From the NCBI RefSeq assembly GCF_965223525.1, contig NZ_OZ245005.1, positions 2,257,709 through 2,321,708 of the forward strand: a stretch of DNA of 64,000 nucleotides, read 5' to 3'. Position 1 is the stretch's first letter; each line of letters begins with the position of its first letter. Of the stretch, positions 16,930 to 24,144 are shown piece after piece. The notes beneath the pieces are model-generated. The model made no database searches. It was not told where the DNA came from and saw nothing but the letters and a program-made list of their open reading frames with translations. Both the position numbers and the translations under genes were made by a program. This DNA is from Leptofilum sp965223525. GTDB taxonomy: Bacteria; Chloroflexota; Anaerolineae; Promineifilales; Promineifilaceae.

Positions 16930-17208
16930 CTAAGCCAGACTCACGATTAGACTGACCACAAGTCCCCGAATCAAATCCAAGCCAATGAGCAAAATGAGCG
17001 GCGTGAAGTCGAGGCCACCCATGCTGGGTAGCAGGCGGCGGATGGGCTGAATGAGTGGTTCCGTTGCTTGGAAAACAAAGCGCAAAATGGGTCCCCAGAA
17101 TGGATGGTACGGATCCACGCGAATCCAGGAGAAAATAACGCGGGCAAAAATCAAAATGGTATATGCCCGAAAAATCAGATCTACAGCGTTTGCAATGGCA
17201 ATAATCAT
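16930..17208 (-). CDS. YggT family membrane protein
   Basis: 92 residues, typical for the family. Two membrane helices flank the conserved RVDPYHPFWGPILRF and the positively charged EPLIQPIRRLLPSMGGLDFTP motif. YggT-like proteins are linked to osmotic tolerance, chloroplast or cell-division organisation, and are often coded next to yggS, as here. AAGGAA precedes the ATG at 17208. Confidence 0.9.
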   Translation of the reverse strand: MIIAIANAVDLIFRAYTILIFARVIFSWIRVDPYHPFWGPILRFVFQATEPLIQPIRRLLPSMGGLDFTPLILLIGLDLIRGLVVSLIVSLA

Positions 17209-17225
17209 TTAAAATTCCTTGTTTG

Positions 17226-17259
17226 AGACCTATCAGGTTTTGCAAAACCTAGCAGGTCT
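17226..17259. repeat. 34-bp dyad repeat (AGACCT..AGGTTTTGCAAAACCT..AGGTCT)
   Basis: The central AGGTTTTGCAAAACCT is a perfect 16-base palindrome, flanked by AGACCT on the left and AGGTCT on the right with a 3-base mismatch between. It lies in the yggS-yggT spacer and looks like a member of a dispersed hairpin family rather than a regulatory site. Confidence 0.75.
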
Positions 17260-17264
17260 TGGTG

Positions 17265-18017
17265 TTAATGAAGGTGCCGCACACCAAAGAGGGCGCGGCC
17301 AACGCGCACATGGGTGGTACCTTCGGCGATGGCCAATGGATAGTCGTCTGTCATGCCCATTGAGAGGGCTAACGGCCGTTCCAATCCAATCTCCTCAGCC
17401 AACCATTCTGCTAGCAGGCGGGTGCGCTTAAAAACAGTGCTTATGAAGTCTGGGTCAGCTTGCCACGGAGCCATCGTCATGATGCCCTGGAGGGTTAAAC
17501 CCGGCAAAGCGGCCACCGTTTCCCCCAAGTTACGGATTTCGGCGCGTTGGGTTGCACTATTTTCCCAATCTACACAATTTATTCCTGATTTGCTCATCTC
17601 GCCGGAAATGTTGATTTCTAGAAATGAGGGGAGAGGGCGGGTTGTGGAACGGCCGTTCTCCACCAGTCGTTTCGAGAGGCGATTGGCAATTTTTAGCCGG
17701 TCCAGCGCGTGAAAGGTGTCGGCGTGGTCAGCTACCAGGTTGGTTTTGCGGCTTTGCAGTGTACCGATGAAGTGCCAGACGATGCCGCTGTCTGGGCCGA
17801 GTTCAGCTTCCACTGCCGGACGTTTTGCTGCCAATTCTTCGGCTCGATTTTCACCAAAGTGGCGCATTCCGGCGGCGTAGGCGGCCAAAATCGTTTCCAC
17901 AGGCCACGTTTTGGTCACGGCCACCAGCGCAATTTTTTCCGGGTTGCGGTTGGCTTGCTGCGCGGCTAATGCAATTTGTTGCTGAACAGCATGGTAGCGG
18001 GATTTGAGTGTACTCAT
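17265..18017 (-). CDS. YggS family pyridoxal phosphate-binding protein
   Basis: 250 residues. VAVTKTWPVETI contains the PLP-binding Lys, and HFGENRAEELAAKRP, WHFIGTLQSRKTN and SMGMTDDYPLAIAEGTTHVRVG are family signatures (PLPBP/YggS). The protein handles intracellular vitamin B6 and amino-acid balance rather than a known catalytic reaction. It is followed by yggT in the same direction. The start is the ATG at 18017. Confidence 0.94.
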   Translation of the reverse strand: MSTLKSRYHAVQQQIALAAQQANRNPEKIALVAVTKTWPVETILAAYAAGMRHFGENRAEELAAKRPAVEAELGPDSGIVWHFIGTLQSRKTNLVADHADTFHALDRLKIANRLSKRLVENGRSTTRPLPSFLEINISGEMSKSGINCVDWENSATQRAEIRNLGETVAALPGLTLQGIMTMAPWQADPDFISTVFKRTRLLAEWLAEEIGLERPLALSMGMTDDYPLAIAEGTTHVRVGRALFGVRHLH

Positions 18018-18053
18018 GGGCAGATTATAGCAAGGGAACGGCCGTATTGGGTA

Positions 18054-18086
18054 ACGTGACAGTCACTTTCAAAGTGACTGTCACGT
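18054..18086. promoter_or_regulatory. 33-bp near-perfect palindrome upstream of yggS
   Basis: ACGTGACAGTCACTTT and AAAGTGACTGTCACGT are exact reverse complements around one C. The dyad sits between the lipoprotein stop (18094) and the yggS start (18017). No T-run follows it on the minus strand, so an operator, cruciform site or dispersed repeat is as likely as a terminator. Confidence 0.7.
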
Positions 18087-18093
18087 AGTAGCC

Positions 18094-19623
18094 TTATTGC
18101 TCAGATTCAGGTACAAATTGCTCCCCATCCCAGCGGTAAATTTCCTCCCACAAATTTAGCTCATTCCACCAGCAAAATTCGGATTCACCGGGGCCAAAAA
18201 TCCCTACATAAATTTTGCAATCTGATCCCTCTGTGGCGTATCCGCGTCCGGCAAGAATCTCTATTTGACCATCCGCGTCAACATCTCCCAGACGAACGCC
18301 AAACAGATCGGAGCGAATGATGTCCCCGGTTACGTTAGCAATTTGGATTGTTTCTTGTTCATTGACTTCATAGGCAAGCAATTGCTGTGTTCCTAGACCA
18401 GTAGCCAGAACAACAAGTTCTTCCTCTTCATCGTTTGTGATGTCTTGCCAGAAGATTTTGGTGAAATCTGGCAGGCACTCAAAAGGTTCACCTATTGCCT
18501 TGTTATTGTGGTTGAGTGTGCAACGGAAAATTGGTCGATAATAATCTGACTCATCGAGTTCCGAGAGGATCATCGTCGAACCATTTTCTTGGCTGTTTAA
18601 GGAAAGCATAGAATCAGATGTGACTGTGAATTCTGGCGTAACAATATTTGTTGAGGTTTGCTCAAAATTTGCTCCATTCCAGGTGTAAGTTTTCATTGTA
18701 GAGGTAAGGACACGGTGGGAAGAGGATATGTGACCAAATCCTCTCACATCTGGAGCAAAAAAAGATTCATCTATAATTGTTAGGCTAAGATTGCCTTCCT
18801 CATCAACTTTTATTTCAGTGACAGTTGTAATTAAGCCCATACTGGTGTAGCTGGATAGTTGCCCAGTCATTCCCCACCAGACGACATTACAAGAAGTTTG
18901 ACAATGAATCACGTAACGTTTCCAGGTCGTTTCCTGAAAACCTGTACCGCCTGTATCTGAACTAAAATCAAAAATAACTTCTGGAGTAGCGTCGTCAGTC
19001 CAATCTTCAAAAGTGACCCTTAATCCAGGAGAGTATTTGGCATTGTCCATGATGATAAACGGCGTACTGTATTGGTTTTCGTTCCATAGTGTAACGATGA
19101 CAAACCCCGGTTTCCATCCTAACAGATTGAGGTCTGCCACAATTAAATCCATTTCCTTGTCGCCATTAACATCTTCGTAAAAAACTTCAGTGTGTTCGGA
19201 CAGATGATATTCGTTGAGGAAGTCATTTAAGGAGAGCAACTCCACATCGCCATTTTGGTGGAAAAATAAAACTGGTGATTGCGTTAAAAATTCCTCGATT
19301 TCTGCCAGGGTTGGTTCTCTTTGGGTTAAGGCAAATGTGGGGGTGGGAACGGCCGTTACCGTCGCGGTCGCCGTGGCTGTAGCGGTTGGTGTTGGTGGTA
19401 GCGTTGCCGTTGCTGTGGGGGATGGTTCCAGTGTTGGCGTGTTCGTGGGTGGATTTGTGCCGAGCGCCGTTGGAGTATCGGCCGTTTCCGTTGCCAATTC
19501 AGCTTGTTGTGTGGAAACGGCCGTTTCTGTTGGTTCAATAAGCGGCGGATCAGACTGGCAGCTAACAAGAGCTCCCCAAAAGAGAACCAGGAAAGTTATT
19601 GAAACCGCCAGTTTGTGCTTCAT
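18094..19623 (-). CDS. Lipoprotein with Pro/Thr/Ala linker and FG-GAP-like repeats
   Basis: 509 residues. The signal ends in the lipobox ALVSCQ, so the protein should be lipid-anchored outside the cell. A linker rich in Thr, Pro and Ala (about residues 30-100, with PTATATLPPTPTATA) precedes the folded part. Calcium-loop-like motifs DVNGDKEMDLIVAD and DVDADGQIEILAG are typical of FG-GAP/VCBS beta-propeller repeats. Ligand and role are unknown. The 3' two-thirds are more AT-rich than neighbouring genes and have no ACGGCCGT palindrome. It is paired with another linker-bearing lipoprotein four bases upstream. Confidence 0.75.
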   Translation of the reverse strand: MKHKLAVSITFLVLFWGALVSCQSDPPLIEPTETAVSTQQAELATETADTPTALGTNPPTNTPTLEPSPTATATLPPTPTATATATATVTAVPTPTFALTQREPTLAEIEEFLTQSPVLFFHQNGDVELLSLNDFLNEYHLSEHTEVFYEDVNGDKEMDLIVADLNLLGWKPGFVIVTLWNENQYSTPFIIMDNAKYSPGLRVTFEDWTDDATPEVIFDFSSDTGGTGFQETTWKRYVIHCQTSCNVVWWGMTGQLSSYTSMGLITTVTEIKVDEEGNLSLTIIDESFFAPDVRGFGHISSSHRVLTSTMKTYTWNGANFEQTSTNIVTPEFTVTSDSMLSLNSQENGSTMILSELDESDYYRPIFRCTLNHNNKAIGEPFECLPDFTKIFWQDITNDEEEELVVLATGLGTQQLLAYEVNEQETIQIANVTGDIIRSDLFGVRLGDVDADGQIEILAGRGYATEGSDCKIYVGIFGPGESEFCWWNELNLWEEIYRWDGEQFVPESEQ

Positions 19624-19627
19624 ATTT

Positions 19628-21088
19628 TTATCCCGTGTAGCTAATCTGGAAAATGATGCCAGTCGCCCAATCCGCCACGTAGAGGCTGCCGTCCGGGCCG
19701 GTTACCACGTCAATGGGGGCAGCAAAGCCAGTGGCAAAGTTAACTGGGGCAGATGACCCGCCTGCGCCGATGTGCATCACCTTTTGTGCGCCCACAAATG
19801 CGCTCCACAGCGTCACGAAGATGGCATTGTTGTAGCCGGGGAATTGGCTGCCGTTGTATACAGCGACGCCCGTTGGCGATGAGCTGGGTGTGAACAACCC
19901 CAACGGTGGAATCACCGTCACGCCGGGCGGCGGGCTAAAGCAAACATCGCAATCGTAGTAGGGGTAGCCGTGATTAGCGCCTGGCACGACGCGGTGCAAA
20001 CGTTCCGGCGGATCAAAGTCTGGGGTGTTGTCGGTGGCCCATAGTTGGCCAAAGCCGTCCCAGGCGATGTCGTAGGGGTTGCGGAAGCCCGTGGCGTAAA
20101 CGGAAACTTCACCGGTGTCCGGGTTGAAGCGCAAAATGGAGGCTTCTAGCGGGTGTAGCTCGTCCTGCTGCCCAGCGTTAGGACCATCCAAAATTTCACC
20201 ATGATCAGCCCGTGCGCCAACACCAACGTAGCCAAAGCCATCTGGCCCAAAGGCGATGCCGTTGGCGGCGTGGTAGAAGGTGTAGCAGCAGGGCAGCCCG
20301 CCAATGAGCTGCCCGCGATTGACGATAGAGACTTGGGCTTCGCCACCCACATTGGCTTCTACAACCCGGCTGGAAACGTACAGATCGTTGGTGCCAGGGC
20401 GGAAGGCGATGCCAGTGGGCACAAGAAAGCCCCCGGCGTAGGTGCTGACGCCGCCTGCGCTATCCATTTTGTAAATGGTGCCTGCCTGGACGGCAATGTA
20501 AAGCTGGCCATCCACCGGGCTAAAAGCGATGCTGGTGGGTTGGCCATCCACACGGCCGTAATAGTTTACGCTAAATCCGGCAGGCACGCGGATGCGGTTT
20601 TCCCAACCGACCACGTCGGTGTTGGCCGGGTAGTTATAGTCGGTGGGGGCTTCCACACCGCCGGGATTGGCGGGTGGGGCAGGTGGCGGTGGGCCGCTGG
20701 GGGTGGATTCGGCCGTAGGGTCAGGCTCTGTGGAAGTGGGATTTGGCTCAACAGAGGTTGGGTTTGGATTCACTGAGGTCGGGTCTGGATTGGTGCTGGT
20801 GGCTGTCGTCGTTGGTGTTTCAGTGGGTTCATCTGTGGGGGTAGGCGACGTGGTCGCTGTGGGTGGTGTGGTGGCGGTAGGCGGTTCTGTGGTTGGGGTG
20901 TTTGTGGAGGGAATGGCCGTATCTGTGACAGTGGGTTCTGCAGTGGCCGTGTCGGTAGCTGTTGGTTCGACCACAGCAATTTCAGTAGCAGGTTCGCTGG
21001 TTGCTGTGGGTATAGCGGTGTCGGCTCCGCCGCAGCTAACAAAAAAAGTGGTCAAGATTAGCAAAAATAGTAGCCAAATTTTTCGCAT
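19628..21088 (-). CDS. Lipoprotein with sorbosone/glucose dehydrogenase-like beta-propeller
   Basis: 486 residues. Lipobox TFFVSCGG, then a long Thr/Pro/Glu linker to about residue 150, then a beta-propeller. RVPAGFSVNYYGRVDGQPTS, NGIAFGPDGFGYVGVG, ATGFRNPYDIAWDGFGQLW and VPGANHGYPYYDC match the soluble PQQ glucose/sorbosone dehydrogenase fold (GSDH family). Such proteins oxidise sugars with PQQ, but many homologues have unproven activity. A Cys-Cys and a CDVC pair are present. The linker is built of short repeats that differ in each unit. Confidence 0.82.
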   Translation of the reverse strand: MRKIWLLFLLILTTFFVSCGGADTAIPTATSEPATEIAVVEPTATDTATAEPTVTDTAIPSTNTPTTEPPTATTPPTATTSPTPTDEPTETPTTTATSTNPDPTSVNPNPTSVEPNPTSTEPDPTAESTPSGPPPPAPPANPGGVEAPTDYNYPANTDVVGWENRIRVPAGFSVNYYGRVDGQPTSIAFSPVDGQLYIAVQAGTIYKMDSAGGVSTYAGGFLVPTGIAFRPGTNDLYVSSRVVEANVGGEAQVSIVNRGQLIGGLPCCYTFYHAANGIAFGPDGFGYVGVGARADHGEILDGPNAGQQDELHPLEASILRFNPDTGEVSVYATGFRNPYDIAWDGFGQLWATDNTPDFDPPERLHRVVPGANHGYPYYDCDVCFSPPPGVTVIPPLGLFTPSSSPTGVAVYNGSQFPGYNNAIFVTLWSAFVGAQKVMHIGAGGSSAPVNFATGFAAPIDVVTGPDGSLYVADWATGIIFQISYTG

Positions 21089-21178
21089 AAGTTATTTATT
21101 TCATCCTTCAATCTATGAAATCCTGAACGGATCGATTTTCCAGATTTTTACCTCGTTTTGGGCAAAAACGCGATATTT

Positions 21179-21817
21179 TTAATCTTTAGACGTGGTGTGG
21201 GGGATGGTGAAGGTGAACTGTTTACGGCCGTTTTCAACTGTACTTGCCAGCGTGCCGTCATGCAGCTGCACAATTTCGCTAGCCAGATTGGTTAGGGTTT
21301 GGGCAAAGATGTGCGCGGGCATCTGGCTACTGATGCTGAACCGAACTTGATCAGGTTTTGCAATGACTTGAATGGTTGGAGGTGGTGGGGCTATGGTTTC
21401 AGGCTGTTGCTTTGTGTCACCAGCAGCAAGCAGAGCCAACAAAGCGGCTAGAACATGGGGGTGGCAATACACAATCGGATCGCTGTTGGTACTAAAGATG
21501 ACCTCTTCAATTTCGTAGCTGTTGCGTAACGTTTTCTTGGTGTTTGCCAGAAGTTCTGATAGCTGCACAGCTTCCAGTTCAGATTGCCTAAAGGCAACTT
21601 CCCAAAACAGCGAGAGCCGATTGCTTTGGTCTAAAATGCGAACGACGGAGCGGTTGATAATTTCCAGGAAAACGCGCTGATCTTTGGTGAGCGGGTCGCT
21701 GAGGTCTTGCAGCAAAATGGTGGCGGCGGAGCGAATATTGCCCAACGGCGTACGCAAATCGTGGTTGATGGCGTGCAATAACTGTTCTAGTTGGACGTTT
21801 TGGTCAGATTCAGCCAT
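21179..21817 (-). CDS. Histidine kinase-like protein with HisKA domain and degenerate ATPase part
   Basis: 212 residues with no membrane helix or sensor domain. HAINHDLRTPLGNIRSAA near residue 18 is a clear HisKA phospho-acceptor H-box. The C-terminal half has the general size of an ATPase domain, but I find no N-box or Gly-rich G boxes; the place of the N-box reads HPHVLAALLALLAAGD. It may only dimerise or accept phosphate from a partner. No response regulator is adjacent. The start ATG overlaps the end of the tRNA deacylase gene by eight bases. Confidence 0.72.
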   Translation of the reverse strand: MAESDQNVQLEQLLHAINHDLRTPLGNIRSAATILLQDLSDPLTKDQRVFLEIINRSVVRILDQSNRLSLFWEVAFRQSELEAVQLSELLANTKKTLRNSYEIEEVIFSTNSDPIVYCHPHVLAALLALLAAGDTKQQPETIAPPPPTIQVIAKPDQVRFSISSQMPAHIFAQTLTNLASEIVQLHDGTLASTVENGRKQFTFTIPHTTSKD

Positions 21818-22262
21818 TCGCCGCGTCTCTCTCTAGCATGAGGGTCACGGGGCCATCATTTTGGATGTTCACCTGCATCATCGCCCCAAATTGGCCGGTG
21901 GCAACCATGAGCCCGGATTGGCGTAGACGTTCACAAAAATAATCCACTAATGGTTCAGCTTGTTGGGGGCGGGCAGCGGCGGTGAAGGACGGCCGTCTTC
22001 CCTTTCTCGCATCTCCGTACAGCGTAAATTGAGACACAACCAGCACGCTACCTGCCACCTCTGCCAAACTGAGGTTCATTTTGCTTGCCTCGTCTTCAAA
22101 CAGGCGCAGCCCGGCAATTTTGTTGGCCAGCCAGTCGGCCTCGGCAGTGGTGTCGCTGTGGGTGACGCCCAGCAAAATGACAAAGCCGCGATCAATTTGG
22201 CCGATGATACGGTCGTCTACGGTGACATTGGCAGAAGAAACTCTCTGAAGTAAAGCACGCAT
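21810..22262 (-). CDS. dtd: D-aminoacyl-tRNA deacylase
   Basis: 150 residues, the usual length. MRALLQRVSSANVTVDDRIIG opens the protein. The two active-site signatures SQFTLYGD and NDGPVTLMLE (NxGPxT) are intact. The enzyme removes D-amino acids wrongly attached to tRNA. The start is the ATG at 22262; longer in-frame readings lack the family's conserved opening. It overlaps the histidine kinase-like gene by eight bases, so the two are probably co-transcribed. Confidence 0.96.
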   Translation of the reverse strand: MRALLQRVSSANVTVDDRIIGQIDRGFVILLGVTHSDTTAEADWLANKIAGLRLFEDEASKMNLSLAEVAGSVLVVSQFTLYGDARKGRRPSFTAAARPQQAEPLVDYFCERLRQSGLMVATGQFGAMMQVNIQNDGPVTLMLERDAANG

Positions 22263-22296
22263 TGCGAATGATTTTAGGTGAAATGGGAGGATTCGT

Positions 22297-24015
22297 CTAT
22301 GGCAATACGGAAAATATGGTGATGGATTTGTTTTGGTAGATGGGGGTGAGGTAAACGGCCGTTTCTGGAGCAAAATCGCCCAATTCTTGTTCACAGGGAC
22401 CGTACCAGATGGTGTCAATGCCAAATTCATGAAGCAAATTTTGTCGCCAAGTGTCGCTGGTTGAGGCGTTGAAGAATTGATTAACGGCCGTTTCCTTCCC
22501 CACAAAATCCACCGTCTCTGCCCAATGGCCCAACATAACCCGCTGCCCTGTCTGTGCCGCTACAAGGTTCCCGGTTTGGTAGCTGCCGAGCACGACGGCC
22601 GTACCCTCACCGTTTTCGCGTAGCCAATTCACCGTTTCTATCTCCGCCGCTGGCCGGAAGAATAAATCTGCCTGAGTGAAAGCGGCAATGCGGCTTACAT
22701 CCAGCCAAAGGTAGATGTTGGAGAGGCTCATTCCTAGCAGGAAAACTGCGATGATGAAGCGGCGCAGTTTGGCGGTTTCGTAGCGGGGGTAGGTGATGAT
22801 TTTTTGCCAGAGACGGCCGTTTTGCCAACGGGGCAGCACCACCCGCACAAATCCGGCAGCAGCCAATACCGCTAGCGGCACATGTACGCCCTGGATAAAG
22901 CGTCGCTGCGGGTTCAGTGGCGAATAAAGCAGCAGTGTCGCCGTCAAAATCCACACCCACAAGATGGTGAAAAGCGGCCGTTTTTCAGGCCGTTGCCACC
23001 AAAACAAACCGGCTAGCAGCAGCATTGGCCCAAAAGCGACCAGGTAATGAGGCCACGGTGCAGCAGGCGTGCCTGCCTGGGCGTCCCACAGCCGGAATAC
23101 CTCATTGCTGCGCCAAACGGAGAGGTAGTAAAGGTAGAGCGGCGCGGGAATAAGGAACATCGTGGCGATTTGCCAGCCCACGCGCCACAAAATTTGGCGT
23201 TGCTGCCAAAGCAGATGGATGTAGATGAGTACGGCCGTTCCCGCCACAATGTAAATTAAAAATGGATATGCCACTCCCAGCACTATATTTGCCAACCCAG
23301 CCAGTACTGCCCAGCCCCAAAGCTTTCGATTTTCTTTAGCCACAGATTTCGCAGATTGGCGCAGATTTTTTTCTTCGTGGCTTTGCGATTTTGCATGAGA
23401 CAATTGGCTGCCAATTTTTCGTAAGATCAAGACGTCGAACAAAATAACGGCCGTTCCCACCGAAATGTGCGGAAAAGTGAGTGCCGTAAAAAAGAGATGT
23501 GCTCCCGGCTGCTTAAAATCAACGGGGAACGCGCCCAGCCAATAATTTTGCCCCAATACAAAGAGCAGCCAGCCGAGCCCGGAGCCATAAATTGCTAGCA
23601 AATAGGCTGCCCAACGGCTTCGTCTATCTGGTAAAAAAGCGGCAACAAAGCGGAACGTGATAAGGAAAAGGAGGATGCTGGCGACGAAGCGGCTACCGTG
23701 CCAGACGGCCGTTAACGACACACCCAATCCCCGTGCCAACTGCCCCAGCCAGACGTAAAAAACACCCACGCCCGCCGCCGCATGTGGCTCCGGCGTAAAA
23801 GGAATGGTGTATAGCCAAGCGCCATCGAACCCTTGCAGCATTTTGGCCCAGTAAGTTTGGGCATCCTCCGGATTCATGATGAGCTGCATGTAAACCAGAT
23901 CATCTGGGGCGAGCAGGTTGCCCAGCCAGTACGGAATCAGGCCGAGAACGGCCGTGGCCACCGCCACGCCTGCTGCCAGCAACCACTCTTTTTGCGAAAT
24001 TTTTATCACAGCCAT
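22297..24015 (-). CDS. Multi-pass membrane protein, glycosyltransferase-like (GT-C type)
   Basis: 572 residues with about ten or more hydrophobic helices and an acidic first outer loop (LLAPDDLVYMQLIMNPEDAQ), as in GT-C glycosyltransferases that use lipid-linked sugars. The specific family is not clear. The start is the ATG at 24015 (MAVIKISQ); an earlier ATG would lie in a REP-like repeat and translate it. A cytoplasmic loop near residues 205-225 (SHAKSQSHEEKNLRQSAK) is encoded by an inserted intergenic repeat. It lies just downstream of the glycosyltransferase series and may act with it. Confidence 0.75.
   Translation of the reverse strand: MAVIKISQKEWLLAAGVAVATAVLGLIPYWLGNLLAPDDLVYMQLIMNPEDAQTYWAKMLQGFDGAWLYTIPFTPEPHAAAGVGVFYVWLGQLARGLGVSLTAVWHGSRFVASILLFLITFRFVAAFLPDRRSRWAAYLLAIYGSGLGWLLFVLGQNYWLGAFPVDFKQPGAHLFFTALTFPHISVGTAVILFDVLILRKIGSQLSHAKSQSHEEKNLRQSAKSVAKENRKLWGWAVLAGLANIVLGVAYPFLIYIVAGTAVLIYIHLLWQQRQILWRVGWQIATMFLIPAPLYLYYLSVWRSNEVFRLWDAQAGTPAAPWPHYLVAFGPMLLLAGLFWWQRPEKRPLFTILWVWILTATLLLYSPLNPQRRFIQGVHVPLAVLAAAGFVRVVLPRWQNGRLWQKIITYPRYETAKLRRFIIAVFLLGMSLSNIYLWLDVSRIAAFTQADLFFRPAAEIETVNWLRENGEGTAVVLGSYQTGNLVAAQTGQRVMLGHWAETVDFVGKETAVNQFFNASTSDTWRQNLLHEFGIDTIWYGPCEQELGDFAPETAVYLTPIYQNKSITIFSVLP
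23335..23395. repeat. CACGGATTTCGC-type repeat captured inside a membrane protein gene
   Basis: AGCCACAGATTTCGCAGATT and GGCGCAGATTTTTTTC followed by TTCGTGGCTTTGCG match the left half of the dyad repeats at 461-533 and 2947-3013. The frame stays open and encodes a charged loop between two membrane helices. Confidence 0.75.
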
Positions 24016-24026
24016 AAGTTTACAAT

Positions 24027-24056
24027 CGTCATTCCCGCGAAGGCGGGAATCCATCG
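24027..24056. repeat. REP-like hairpin (ATTCCCGCGAAGGCGGGAAT)
   Basis: Arms ATTCCCGC (24031-24038) and GCGGGAAT (24043-24050) close on GAAG. This resembles the widespread intergenic palindrome that encodes 'SFPRRRESI' when misread as protein. It lies just upstream of the 24015 start. Confidence 0.85.
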
Positions 24057-24066
24057 CCATTATCTG

Positions 24067-24139
24067 CTTGTTCCTACGCTCTGTGTCCTATTGGACGCAG
24101 AGCGTCGCCAAACTCATTCCACGCAGAGCGTGGAACAAG
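24067..24139. repeat. Second intergenic dyad (CTTGTTCC..ACGCTCTG / CAGAGCGTGGAACAAG)
   Basis: CTTGTTCCTACGCTCTGTG faces CACGCAGAGCGTGGAACAAG, with an internal copy GGACGCAGAGCGTCGCC. It is adjacent to the REP-like hairpin, so the whole spacer between two membrane-protein genes is repeat DNA. Confidence 0.8.
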
Positions 24140-24144
24140 AATTG

